Shown: positions 9,059-17,034 of the stretch, one piece after another
Layout: each line of letters starts with the position of its first letter
Position numbering within the stretch: position 1 is the first letter of the stretch
Program-made: the position numbers and the translations under genes
The notes under the pieces: generated by a model
What the model was told of the DNA's origin: nothing
The model's input: only the letters and a program-made list of their open reading frames with translations
Database searches by the model: none
Source of the DNA: Thermohalobacter berrensis
GTDB lineage: Bacteria; Bacillota; Clostridia; Tissierellales; Thermohalobacteraceae
Assembly (NCBI RefSeq): GCF_003609645.1
Contig: NZ_MCIB01000036.1
Span: forward strand, 1 to 64,000
DNA: 64,000 nucleotides
Reading direction: 5' to 3'

Positions 9059-9598
9059 GTGGAAGAAAGAGTAGTAATGGCAGGATTCGGTGGTCAAGGT
9101 GTTATGTCAATGGGACAGCTATTAACATATGCTGGTATGATAGAAAATAAAAACGTTTCATGGCTTCCATCATATGGACCAGAAATGCGTGGAGGTACTG
9201 CAAACTGTAATGTTATAGTTTCAGATACTCCAGTTGGTTCACCTATAGTTACTGAAGCTACAGGGGCTATAGTTATGAATAGACCTTCATTAGATAAGTT
9301 TGAAAGTGAAATAGTTCAAGGTGGAAACCTATTAATAAATAGCTCTCTTATAGATAGAAAAGCTGAGAGAGAAGATATAAATGTTTATTATATACCTGCT
9401 AATGATATAGCAGTTGAGCTTGGAAACGGTAAAGTTGCAAATATGGTTATGTTAGGTGCATACTTAGAGTTAACAAAAGCTGTTAAAGTTGAATCAGTTG
9501 TAGAAGCATTAAAGAAGGTTTTCGGTGAGAGAAAAGCTCATTTAATTCCACTTAACGAAAAGGCTTTACAAAGAGGAGCTGAAATGGTTAAGAAGTAA
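9059..9598 (+). CDS. 2-oxoacid:ferredoxin oxidoreductase gamma subunit
   Basis: 179 residues. The gamma domain is shown by MAGFGGQGVMSMGQLL at the start and SYGPEMRGGTANCNVIVS near residue 42, the typical gamma signature. The start is GTG at 9059, preceded by GAGGAGGTGAAG inside the end of the beta gene. In the complex this subunit helps bind coenzyme A. It is the last gene of the buk-ptb-buk-ATPase-vor series and is followed by a strong terminator at 9612. Confidence 0.92.
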   Translation: MEERVVMAGFGGQGVMSMGQLLTYAGMIENKNVSWLPSYGPEMRGGTANCNVIVSDTPVGSPIVTEATGAIVMNRPSLDKFESEIVQGGNLLINSSLIDRKAEREDINVYYIPANDIAVELGNGKVANMVMLGAYLELTKAVKVESVVEALKKVFGERKAHLIPLNEKALQRGAEMVKK

Positions 9599-9611
9599 TC
9601 TTAACACATTT

Positions 9612-9642
9612 AGGCAAGGGAATTTTATCCCTTGCCTTTTTT
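9612..9642 (+). terminator. Rho-independent terminator of the buk-ptb-vor operon
   Basis: AGGCAAGGG pairs perfectly with CCCTTGCCT across an 8-nt loop and is followed by a run of T. It closes the operon that starts at the sigma-54 promoter. Confidence 0.93.
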
Positions 9643-9705
9643 ACATAGAATAGTATATTTGTCATAGTACTAAAATACTAGATAAAGCAGTAGTAAAAAT
9701 ATAGA

Positions 9706-9743
9706 GTTCCACTAGCCAAAGGGAGCTTTGTTGGATTTTTTTT
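9706..9743 (+). repeat. Dispersed GTTCC-CTAGC hairpin element, copy A
   Basis: Starts GTTCCACTAGCCAAAGGGAG, then CTTTG..GGA and a T-tract. It resembles the element at 46141 (GTTCCCCTAGCGGAAGCGAG, then ATTTGCTCGC and T-tract), and its hairpin part resembles 10867-10892. It lies in the 300-nt gene-free stretch 9643-9940, where I otherwise see nothing except AT-rich DNA and a GGGGCACCCC palindrome at 9910. It may work as a degenerate terminator. Confidence 0.5.
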
Positions 9744-9940
9744 ATGCAAAAAGCTATCTTTAGGAAATTAAAGGATAAGAAAAGATTAGACAGAAAATAA
9801 TAGCCTGAATGTTATATATATAATACATTAAAGTTTTTAGTAATTTTTAAGATAAAAACCATTTTACAATACAACAACTAAGTTAGTATAATGGGGGTGA
9901 AATAAAAAAGGGGCACCCCATAAGAAAAGAGGTTTTTAAG

Positions 9941-10822
9941 TTGCAGATTGTCAAAAAATTAAATACTAGTTCTTCAAGTTTTGGTGAGTATAGTAGTAAA
10001 ATTGCATTGATTTTTTTAGGTAATCTACTATGCTCAGTAGCTTTTAATGGTTTTTTCATACCAAACCACATGATTAGTGGTGGAGTAAGTGGCATAGCCA
10101 TGATGATTCATTACTTAACACAACTTCCAATCGGTCTAGTAGTCTTTGTAATAAATTTACCCATATTTATAGTTGGAGCTAAAACAATAGACAAAAAATT
10201 TGCTACATTTAGTTTTATTTCAATGTTAGCTCTTTCCTTTCTTCTAGAAATAACAAGGGGGATAGACCAGTATATACAGTTAAACGATATATTACTAGCA
10301 GCAATATTTGGTGGAATATTAAATGGATTAGGCTTGGGGTTAATGTTTAGAAATAGGGCTTCACAAGGTGGATTAGACATAATTGCAGCAATATTTAAGA
10401 AAAAGTATAATGTAAATGTTGGAACAGGATTATTAGGATTTAATACATTAGTTATTGGGGTTTCATCAACCTTATTTGGATTAGTACCAGCTATGTATAC
10501 ACTTATAGCATTATATATGGCATATAAGATACTAGATAGGGTTCAAGCAGGATTGGATACTAAAAAAAATGTAATAATTGTATCAGATAAATATGATGAA
10601 CTTGGAGAGGTAATACTAAAGAAATTAAAAAGAGGAGTAACCTTCCTACAAGGAGAAGGTGGATATAGTAAAAACAATAAAAAGGTAATATATTGCATAG
10701 TAACTTCAAGTCAAGTTAGTAAATTAAAGGAAATAGTTGATGAAATAGATCCATCAGCTTTTATGACAATTAATGATATAGAAGAGGTTAAGGGAAGAGG
10801 ATTTAAAAGTGTGGGCATCTAG
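9941..10822 (+). CDS. YitT family membrane protein (DUF161 + DUF2179)
   Basis: 293 residues. About five hydrophobic segments (roughly residues 20-190) carry the family hallmark FIPNHMISGGVSGIAMM near residue 30 and a second related GGILNGLGLGLMFRNRASQGGLD-type block. A cytoplasmic DUF2179 domain (about 205-290) ends the protein. The TTG start at 9941 has AGAGG 8 nt upstream. YitT proteins are widespread in Firmicutes and their transported substrate is not established. It stands alone between two terminators. Confidence 0.9.
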   Translation: MQIVKKLNTSSSSFGEYSSKIALIFLGNLLCSVAFNGFFIPNHMISGGVSGIAMMIHYLTQLPIGLVVFVINLPIFIVGAKTIDKKFATFSFISMLALSFLLEITRGIDQYIQLNDILLAAIFGGILNGLGLGLMFRNRASQGGLDIIAAIFKKKYNVNVGTGLLGFNTLVIGVSSTLFGLVPAMYTLIALYMAYKILDRVQAGLDTKKNVIIVSDKYDELGEVILKKLKRGVTFLQGEGGYSKNNKKVIYCIVTSSQVSKLKEIVDEIDPSAFMTINDIEEVKGRGFKSVGI

Positions 10823-10848
10823 GGCAAGCTGGCGACTTGCCCTTTTTT
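10822..10848 (+). terminator. Terminator after the yitT-like gene
   Basis: GGGCAAG pairs with CTTGCCC across a short loop and is followed by TTTTTT. The stem begins at the last base of the stop codon. Confidence 0.9.
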
Positions 10849-10866
10849 ATTGTATAATAAAGTATA

Positions 10867-10892
10867 ACAAAGCGAGCTTTGCTCGTTTTTTT
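10867..10892 (+). terminator. Second hairpin terminator, related to the dispersed GTTCC element
   Basis: CGAGC-TTT-GCTCG stem followed by seven T. The stem sequence matches the hairpin part of the element at 46141, suggesting a shortened copy of the same repeat. Confidence 0.7.
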
Positions 10893-10949
10893 ATTATACC
10901 ATAAAAATTGATAATTTTCAAAAAATTCAGCAAGAGGAGTTGAATATTA

Positions 10950-11192
10950 ATGAATAAAAGGGGAACAGGGGCAGTATTTTGTCTGATTTCAGCAATACTT
11001 TATAGTACTAGATATATTAGTGCAGCTATATTTGGGTCAGGTATAAGTACTTGGAATGAGAGATTGTTTAATGCAATGCTTAAGTATGTAGGAAATTCAT
11101 TAAAAGTATTTAGTATATTAGCTTTAATTATTGGATTAGTTTATTTAATATGGGGAGAATATGAAGAATTGAACAAGAATCAGGAGGGTTAG
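10950..11192 (+). CDS. Small two-helix membrane protein, unknown function
   Basis: 80 residues. A first hydrophobic stretch (about residues 8-28) and a second (about 52-68, FSILALIIGLVYLIW) suggest two membrane helices with a charged tail. AAGAGGAG lies 8-9 nt before the ATG. It ends 1 nt before the deformylase-like gene, so the two are probably co-translated. I do not recognise a family. Confidence 0.7.
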   Translation: MNKRGTGAVFCLISAILYSTRYISAAIFGSGISTWNERLFNAMLKYVGNSLKVFSILALIIGLVYLIWGEYEELNKNQEG

Positions 11193-11193
11193 T

Positions 11194-11700
11194 ATGGCTA
11201 TAAAAGATGTTTTAATGATAGGAAATCCTGAATTAAGAAAAAAATCAACAAGAATACAGGATTTTAATAATCAATTAGAAATTATAATACAAGACCTTAA
11301 AGATACTTTAACCTTTCTTCAGAAAACTAAAAAAATAGGTAGAGCATTAGCAGCTCCCCAGATAGGTTATAAAAAGAGGGTAATATATTATAAACTTACA
11401 AATAGGGAAATAATTATGGTTAATCCTGAAATTATAGAGAAGAGTAAGGAAATGTTTGAAGTTTGGGACAGCTGTTTTAGTTTTGATGTTGCTTTTTTTG
11501 TAAAAATTAAAAGACATAAAAAAATTAAGGTTAGATATCAAGATGAAAAAGGAAATGAAAAAATTGAAGAATTTAGTGATGATTTGTCAGAATTATTTCA
11601 GCATGAAATCGACCATCTCTATGGAATATTAGCAACTGACCACCTAGAAAATAATAAAAATATAATAATGAGAAGTGAATGGGAAAAGAGTAATACTTAA
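11194..11700 (+). CDS. Peptide deformylase-like protein
   Basis: 168 residues with the deformylase fold pattern. Motif I is seen as GRALAAPQIG near residue 49, motif III as FQHEIDHLYG near residue 136. Motif II, normally EGCLS with the metal-binding Cys, is changed to DSCFS near residue 91; the Cys is kept. The two His and the Glu of HExxH are intact, so metal binding is plausible. It could be an auxiliary deformylase or a divergent homologue with another substrate. AGGAGG precedes the ATG, which starts 1 nt after the upstream small membrane protein. A genome usually also has a canonical def elsewhere, not visible here. Confidence 0.82.
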   Translation: MAIKDVLMIGNPELRKKSTRIQDFNNQLEIIIQDLKDTLTFLQKTKKIGRALAAPQIGYKKRVIYYKLTNREIIMVNPEIIEKSKEMFEVWDSCFSFDVAFFVKIKRHKKIKVRYQDEKGNEKIEEFSDDLSELFQHEIDHLYGILATDHLENNKNIIMRSEWEKSNT

Positions 11701-11717
11701 AATTAAAGGGGGTGTTA

Positions 11718-12167
11718 ATGATTATTAATAATAAGTTTATAGTTAATGTTGAAGCTGCCATTTATCATAAGGATAAATGGCTTATTATTAAGAGGAGTGA
11801 GTTAGAGGAACATGCTCCTGGTACATATTCATTAATTGGTGGAAAAGTAGAGGTTATAGATAAATATGAAAATATTTTAGAGGAGAATTTAAAGAGGGAG
11901 ATTTTAGAAGAAGTAGGGATTGAAGTATATAATGATATTAAATATGTTCAGAGTAGGTATTTTAAGATAAAAGATGGTACACAAGTAATAGATGTAATTT
12001 TTTTATGCAAATATAAAAAAGGAGAACCTCAACCTATAGACAAAGGTGAAGTTTCATCAGTACATTGGATGAAATTATGTGATATATTAGAAAATAATAA
12101 ATCCCCTTTTTATTTAAAAGAAAGTCTAATAGAAGCAAATAAAGTAAAAGAAGGTTTGAGAACTTAA
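11718..12167 (+). CDS. NUDIX hydrolase
   Basis: 149 residues. The NUDIX box core REILEEVGIEV is seen near residue 58, preceded by GGKVEV. The spacing between the first Gly and RE is a few residues longer than in the usual box. I chose ATG at 11718 over GTG at 11712 because the AAAGGGGG ribosome site overlaps the GTG. NUDIX enzymes hydrolyse nucleoside diphosphates linked to another moiety; the substrate is not deducible. It belongs to a run of same-strand genes with short gaps (deformylase-like, NUDIX, lipase-like, S66 peptidase). Confidence 0.87.
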   Translation: MIINNKFIVNVEAAIYHKDKWLIIKRSELEEHAPGTYSLIGGKVEVIDKYENILEENLKREILEEVGIEVYNDIKYVQSRYFKIKDGTQVIDVIFLCKYKKGEPQPIDKGEVSSVHWMKLCDILENNKSPFYLKESLIEANKVKEGLRT

Positions 12168-12181
12168 TTAGGGGGTAGTGA

Positions 12182-12832
12182 ATGAAGAAGAAAGTAGTCT
12201 TAATACACGGGTATAATAAAAGTAGTAAAGACATGTTACCTTTAAAGAAAAATATGGAGAGATTAGGTTATGAGTGCATATTAGTAGATTTACCATTAAG
12301 GTTTAAAGAAGTTGATTATTGCACATCTGTTTTTGAAAAGAAAATAAAAGGCTTACTTAGAAATCTTAATAGTAATGAAAAAATTTCAATTATTGGGCAT
12401 AGTACAGGAGGCTTAATAATAAGGTATTATTTATCTAAAACAAAATATATAGATAAAATAGGTAGATGTGTGTTAATAGCAACACCTAATAAGGGAAGTC
12501 AATTAGCAGATATAGCCTCAAGATTTTCTAAAGTTTTTATAAATATTTTAAAAACATTAAAATCCCTAACAACTGAAGAAATAAAAAAACTAGGTATAAA
12601 GGAAGTAAAAAATGTTGAAATAGGCGCAATTGCAGGTAATAACAATAACTTACTATTAGGTAAATTATTGAAGGAAGAGAATGATGGTAGAGTTAGAGTA
12701 AGTTCAGTTAAATATAAAGGGCTAAAAGATTTTATTATTCTTCCCTATGGACATAAAGAGATTCATCATAAATTTAAAACTGCAAAATTAGTTGATAGCT
12801 TCATAAGAAATGGTAAGTTTTATGGGGATTAG
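12182..12832 (+). CDS. Alpha/beta hydrolase, lipase-like
   Basis: 216 residues. VVLIHGYNKSSKDM near the start gives the oxyanion-hole HG, and GHSTGGLIIRYYL near residue 74 gives the nucleophile elbow GxSxG with the catalytic Ser. ATPNKGSQLAD matches the bacterial triacylglycerol-lipase/EstA style, and GHKEIHHK near the C-terminus can supply the catalytic His. No signal peptide is seen, so it is probably cytoplasmic. The substrate is unknown. Confidence 0.85.
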   Translation: MKKKVVLIHGYNKSSKDMLPLKKNMERLGYECILVDLPLRFKEVDYCTSVFEKKIKGLLRNLNSNEKISIIGHSTGGLIIRYYLSKTKYIDKIGRCVLIATPNKGSQLADIASRFSKVFINILKTLKSLTTEEIKKLGIKEVKNVEIGAIAGNNNNLLLGKLLKEENDGRVRVSSVKYKGLKDFIILPYGHKEIHHKFKTAKLVDSFIRNGKFYGD

Positions 12833-12857
12833 TTTACATTAAAAGGAGAGATAATTT

Positions 12858-13886
12858 ATGATAAGATACCCTGAACCTTTAAAGGTTGGAGATACTATTG
12901 GAATAACAGCCCCATCTTCTGGGGTTACAGGTGTTATATCCTATAGACTTGATAATGCTATAAAACAGTTACAAGAATTGGGTTATAAAATAGTTGAAAC
13001 TGATTCTGTTCGTAGACAAAATAAGCTAACTAGTGCACCACCTAATATAAGAGCTAAAGAATTTACCTCACTATATTTAGATAGGGATGTAAAAGCTATA
13101 ATTCCTCCTTGGGGCGGGGAATTTTTAATGAGTATGCTTTCATACTTAGATTTTCAAAAACTAAAGGAAGCAGAACCCAAATGGATACTGGGTTTTTCAG
13201 ATACTAGCACCTTACTATTTACACTTACCTTAAATCTTAATATAGCTACAGCCCATGGTCCTAATGCACTTGATTTTGGAGGTACCCCTATTCATTACTC
13301 AGTTTTAGATTCGTTGAAAATTTTAAGTTTAGAAAATGGACAAAATTTCCAACAAAGGAGTATGGATAAATATCAAAAAGAATGGTTAGAGGTAACAAAA
13401 AATACCTTCCCACCATATAATTTAACGGAAAAGGTTGAATGGAAGGTATTAGGAAATGAAAAGGAAATAAAAATGGGAGGAAGGTTTATAGGAGGAAACT
13501 TAGATGTAATATGTAAATTAATAGGAACTCCATTTGCACCTGTTAGAAAATTTATTGATAAATATAAATCTGATGGTTTTATATGGTATTTCGAAAGTTG
13601 TGAAATGAACTCTACAGATATTTATAGAACATTATGGCAAATGAAACAAAATGGATGGTTTGAAGGATGTAATGGTTTTTTATTTGGAAGACCAGAAGGA
13701 TATAGTGATGTTGCCGATTTTACACTGGTAGATGCTTTAAAATATTCTTTATCTGACTTAGATATTCCTGTAGTTTATGATGTAGATATCGGACATATGC
13801 CACCACAGTTAACACTAATTAACGGTGCCTACGGAGAAGTTGCGGTTAAAAATGGAGAAGGGTTAGTAAAACAAACATTAAAATAA
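12858..13886 (+). CDS. S66 family peptidase (LD-carboxypeptidase / MccF-like)
   Basis: 342 residues, typical for the family. The start (PLKVGDTIGITAPSSG) is characteristic. The catalytic Ser sits in GFSDTSTLL near residue 114, the Glu in WYFESCEM, and the His in DVDIGHMPPQ near the C-terminus, so the Ser-Glu-His triad of S66 is complete. Members either trim muropeptides (LdcA) or inactivate microcin C-like nucleotide peptides (MccF). The fairly long middle region (about residues 160-210) is more like the MccF branch. No signal peptide. AAAGGAG precedes the ATG. Confidence 0.88.
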   Translation: MIRYPEPLKVGDTIGITAPSSGVTGVISYRLDNAIKQLQELGYKIVETDSVRRQNKLTSAPPNIRAKEFTSLYLDRDVKAIIPPWGGEFLMSMLSYLDFQKLKEAEPKWILGFSDTSTLLFTLTLNLNIATAHGPNALDFGGTPIHYSVLDSLKILSLENGQNFQQRSMDKYQKEWLEVTKNTFPPYNLTEKVEWKVLGNEKEIKMGGRFIGGNLDVICKLIGTPFAPVRKFIDKYKSDGFIWYFESCEMNSTDIYRTLWQMKQNGWFEGCNGFLFGRPEGYSDVADFTLVDALKYSLSDLDIPVVYDVDIGHMPPQLTLINGAYGEVAVKNGEGLVKQTLK

Positions 13887-13988
13887 TAATCACTAATTGT
13901 AATAAAAGCTACAAAAACCATTAAGTAATTTGATTTTAAATAGATAGGTTACTCTAGAAGATTAATTATACCATAGAGGTGAAAAAGT

Positions 13989-14297
13989 ATGGCATCTCAT
14001 AAAAACAAAAATAAGCTTAAAAATGAATTAAAAGAATTAAAGGAATGGCAGGATAATCAATTTAATCCTGGACATTATATAGGAACAGGAAGGGTACCTA
14101 ATCCTATAAAAAAATTAAGTAAATTTCCTATATTTCTAATAGTGTTATGTATATTTATATTAATTACACCACTATTATATATCTTAAAGTTAAAGAAATT
14201 TTCAGCTAGTAGTTTAATTTTACTAATATTTGGTGCCATTTTAGTCTATGGAGGTATAAAGAGAATTATAAACAAAAAATCTAATAAAAGTGCCTAA
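13989..14297 (+). CDS. Small membrane protein with charged N-terminus, unknown function
   Basis: 102 residues. The N-terminal 45 residues are hydrophilic and Lys/Asn-rich, with a PGHYIGTGRVPNP segment. Two hydrophobic stretches follow (about residues 47-66, PIFLIVLCIFILITPLLYIL, and 72-92), then a basic tail. AGAGGTG sits 7 nt before the ATG. A terminator follows at once. Similar short proteins with a GTGRVPNP-like motif occur in Clostridia, but I know no function. Confidence 0.7.
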   Translation: MASHKNKNKLKNELKELKEWQDNQFNPGHYIGTGRVPNPIKKLSKFPIFLIVLCIFILITPLLYILKLKKFSASSLILLIFGAILVYGGIKRIINKKSNKSA

Positions 14298-14327
14298 CAT
14301 ATATAGTTAAAGGCACTTTTATTTTTT
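14283..14327 (+). terminator. Terminator after the small membrane protein gene
   Basis: AATAAAAGTGCCT pairs with AGGCACTTTTATT and is followed by more T. It may act in both directions, because azlD ends at 14417 on the other strand. Confidence 0.88.
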
Positions 14328-14416
14328 GTAGGCGAAAATAATTATTTAGTTATAAAGGAGTTTTGTGTCCTATAGAGAAATTATTAGTAAGCTTTTATTT
14401 TTCAATAAAGTATAAA

Positions 14417-14722
14417 TTATAAAAACATTTGCCAAAACAAGACTCCAAAGATACCACTTATTATTACTAAAAGTAAATTAGCATTTAAAAAAGCTAAAAT
14501 TATAGCAATCAATCCACCAAATACTGCTGATTTTACATTACCGGTAGAAAATAAGATTTCAGGAAAAATAAGTGCACTTAAAACTGTGTAAGGTATAAAG
14601 CTTAAAAATCTTTTTAAAAAAGGTGGAGGCTCAGTTGAAGAAAGTAGTGCCATAGGAATAACTCTGGGTATATAAGTAACTATTGCCATTCCAATTACTA
14701 ATAAAAACAAACTATTCAACAC
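14417..14722 (-). CDS. azlD: AzlD, small subunit of branched-chain amino-acid exporter
   Basis: 101 residues, about four membrane helices. AIVTYIPRVIPMALL near the start is the AzlD signature. I place the start at GTG 14722, since AGGAGG lies 6 nt upstream inside the end of azlC; a longer ATG start would put that site within the gene. It overlaps azlC by 11 nt, so the two are coupled. AzlC-AzlD pairs export branched-chain amino acids or their analogues. This is of interest beside the branched-chain acid operon at 3-9.6 kb. Confidence 0.9.
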   Translation of the reverse strand: MLNSLFLLVIGMAIVTYIPRVIPMALLSSTEPPPFLKRFLSFIPYTVLSALIFPEILFSTGNVKSAVFGGLIAIILAFLNANLLLVIISGIFGVLFWQMFL

Positions 14723-15434
14723 TTTCAACCTCCTTTTCTTCAGGGAAAATAAGTACTCCAATAGCTGAAGCTAGAACTGTTGTTATAATAATTTTCCATC
14801 CCTTAGGAATTGAAGTTAAAACTGATGGTCCCCAATATAAAAGAGAGCTAATCCCTGCTGATAATAAAGAAATTATTACTATGGAACGAGATTTTTTAAA
14901 ACTAGGAACTAATAGACCAATAAACATTACATAAAGAGAAATTCCCATGCTAGTTTGTAATATTTCAGGAAGACTTTTACCTAGAAAAGTTCCTAATGCA
15001 GTACCAGAAACCCAAGCTATATAGGCGATAGTATTTATTCCAAATATAAAACCAGAACTTAGCTTTTCACTAGGACTTAAGGATATAAAAGAAAAAGTTT
15101 CATCTGTTATTCCAAAGGCTAACACAGGCATCCATTTTTGTGAAACAGTACCTTTAATACGCTGAGAGATAGAAGCAGTCATAAGGAAATGTCTTAAGTT
15201 TACAATGAATGTAGTTACAACTATCTGCAAATAACCTGTACCTAATGCTAAGAGATTTATTGCAACAAATTGACTGGCACCTGCAAATACAAGGGCAGAC
15301 ATCATAATACTAATATAATTAGGAACTCCTTGAGATTTTGCTATTAGACCAAAAGTAATGGCAATTGGTACATATCCAAGGGCTATTGGTAATCCCCTTT
15401 TCATTCCGGAAATAAAACTATTGGTGAATTTCAT
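14712..15434 (-). CDS. azlC: AzlC, large subunit of branched-chain amino-acid exporter
   Basis: 240 residues and roughly six to seven membrane helices. The N-terminal FISGMKRGLPIALGYVPIAI and MMSALVFAGASQFVAI are family signatures. ATG at 15434 with AGGGGG upstream is preferred over a start 19 codons further out, which lies in the promoter region. It faces the divergently transcribed XRE-cupin regulator at 15557, with two direct repeats between them. In Bacillus azlC is controlled by AzlB; here the control protein seems different. Confidence 0.93.
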   Translation of the reverse strand: MKFTNSFISGMKRGLPIALGYVPIAITFGLIAKSQGVPNYISIMMSALVFAGASQFVAINLLALGTGYLQIVVTTFIVNLRHFLMTASISQRIKGTVSQKWMPVLAFGITDETFSFISLSPSEKLSSGFIFGINTIAYIAWVSGTALGTFLGKSLPEILQTSMGISLYVMFIGLLVPSFKKSRSIVIISLLSAGISSLLYWGPSVLTSIPKGWKIIITTVLASAIGVLIFPEEKEVESVE

Positions 15435-15456
15435 TGATTTACCCCCTTTTAACCTG

Positions 15457-15488
15457 TATAATATAACGTATAATAATATAATATAACG
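15457..15488. promoter_or_regulatory. Direct repeat TATAATATAACG, two copies 20 bp apart (putative operator)
   Basis: TATAATATAACG occurs at 15457-15468 and again at 15477-15488, a spacing of 20 bp (about two helical turns) in the gap between azlC and the divergent XRE-cupin gene. This geometry suits two regulator dimers on one face of the DNA. Assignment to the neighbouring regulator is inference. Confidence 0.55.
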
Positions 15489-15556
15489 CATTTATTTTAT
15501 TATATATTATTAACCTATATCTTACAAGAAGGAATTTAATAGGGAGGATAATTTTA

Positions 15557-16108
15557 ATGGACAATTTTAATTTAAAAATTGGAAAAAAACTGAATCATTT
15601 AAGGAAAAAGAAGGGATATAGCTTAAGTGAGCTTGAAGAAATTTCGGGAATTAGTAAATCAATGTTAGGCCAAATAGAGAGGGGAGAATCAAATCCAACA
15701 ATTAAGACATTGTGGAAAATAGCTAAAAGTCTTAATGTTAATTTTTCTTTTTTTATAGATGAGGATACTTCTACAATAGGTAAAATAACTCCTGAAAGTA
15801 TAGTACCAATTAAAGAAAAAGAAAATATGTATAGAGTATATCCTTTAGTTCCATTTAATAAAGATAAGGGTTTCGAAATATACATGATAGAAATTGAACC
15901 TGGCTACTCATATAAAACAGGGCCACATAACATAGGAGTTGAGGAGTATGCTATAGTTTCTGAAGGAATATTAGAAGTGACAGTAGATGACGAAAAAATT
16001 ACAGCCAAAGAAGGAGAAATTATTTACTTTAAAGCAGATAAAACCCATATTTATTGCAACAAATCTAATTGTATGTTAAAGGCATATGTTTTAATATATT
16101 ATAGCTAA
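15557..16108 (+). CDS. XRE-family regulator with C-terminal cupin domain
   Basis: 183 residues. The helix-turn-helix (about residues 6-62) shows KIGKKLNHLRKKKGYSLSEL and SGISKSMLGQIERGESNPT, the classic XRE pattern. The C-terminal cupin_2 domain (about 110-180) shows GPHNIGVEEYAIVSEGILEV and KADKTHIYCN. Cupin-XRE proteins usually sense a small ligand. It is divergent from azlCD, so it probably represses or activates that exporter from the 20-bp direct repeats at 15457. AGGGAGG precedes the ATG. Confidence 0.9.
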   Translation: MDNFNLKIGKKLNHLRKKKGYSLSELEEISGISKSMLGQIERGESNPTIKTLWKIAKSLNVNFSFFIDEDTSTIGKITPESIVPIKEKENMYRVYPLVPFNKDKGFEIYMIEIEPGYSYKTGPHNIGVEEYAIVSEGILEVTVDDEKITAKEGEIIYFKADKTHIYCNKSNCMLKAYVLIYYS

Positions 16109-16172
16109 TAGTAAAATTTTTCATATAAACAGTGTAGCTTTAAATTAGGGTTATAGGTAGGTGTAAGTGTGA

Positions 16173-17012
16173 GTGTATAAGCTTGTTATATTAGTCATTA
16201 TAATTACTCTTTTTTATTTTTTGTACTATCAAAATAATAGTTTAGTTATAAGTAAATTACAAATAAATTCAAGGGATATACCCAATAGTTTTAACAAATG
16301 TAAAATAGTACATTTATCCGATTTGCATAACAAAAGGTTTGGTAATAATCAGAAAAAATTAGTAAAAGCTATAAAAGAGATAAACCCTGATTTTATAGTT
16401 TTTACAGGGGATTCAGTAGATAGCAGATTATATAATGAAAAACCAGCATTAACTTTATTAAGTCAAATTTTAGAAATCGCTCCAGTATATTATGTTACAG
16501 GTAACCATGAATGGAAGTCAGGAAGATACTATACATTAAAGGAAAAAATAAAAGAACTTGGTGTTAAAATTTTAGATAATAAATTCTCTAAGCTTCAAAA
16601 GGGAAATGATTATATATATATTATGGGAATAAGTGATCCTCAAAGATATTCTAAGAAAACAAGATATCAATTATTTAAAAATAAACTTATAAACATCACT
16701 AATAAAATTGATGAAGATAAGTATAAAATATTATTATGTCATAGACCTGAACTTTTACCACTATATACTTCTCAAAATATAAATTTAGTTTTTACAGGTC
16801 ATGCACATGGTGGACAAATAAGATTACCTATAATAGGTGGAGTTTTTGTTCCTAATCAAGGTTTTTTTCCAAAGTATACTTCTGGTATTTATAATGAAGA
16901 CAAGACTAAAATGGTTGTAAGTAGAGGGCTAGGAAATAGTAGTATTGCGCCACAAAGGCTATTTAATAGGCCAGAGATAATTGTATTAATACTAAATAAA
17001 CATAATAATTAA
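16173..17012 (+). CDS. Membrane-anchored metallophosphoesterase (YkuE-like)
   Basis: 279 residues. One N-terminal hydrophobic helix (about residues 3-20) is followed by the calcineurin-like fold: HLSDLHNKRFG, VFTGDSVD, TGNHEW, LCHRPE and FTGHAHGGQIRLP carry the expected metal ligands. The start is GTG at 16173; GGTAGGTG about 9 nt upstream is a modest ribosome site. Membrane-associated YkuE-type enzymes act outside on lipid or nucleotide phosphates; the substrate here is unknown. A HAD phosphatase gene follows after 22 nt. Confidence 0.88.
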   Translation: MYKLVILVIIITLFYFLYYQNNSLVISKLQINSRDIPNSFNKCKIVHLSDLHNKRFGNNQKKLVKAIKEINPDFIVFTGDSVDSRLYNEKPALTLLSQILEIAPVYYVTGNHEWKSGRYYTLKEKIKELGVKILDNKFSKLQKGNDYIYIMGISDPQRYSKKTRYQLFKNKLINITNKIDEDKYKILLCHRPELLPLYTSQNINLVFTGHAHGGQIRLPIIGGVFVPNQGFFPKYTSGIYNEDKTKMVVSRGLGNSSIAPQRLFNRPEIIVLILNKHNN

Positions 17013-17034
17013 GGAAATTAGAAAGGAGAATATT

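Noticed and set aside
9905-9922. GGGGCACCCC palindrome before the yitT-like gene as a terminator
   Set aside because: Too short, no T tract and directly before the ribosome site; may be chance.
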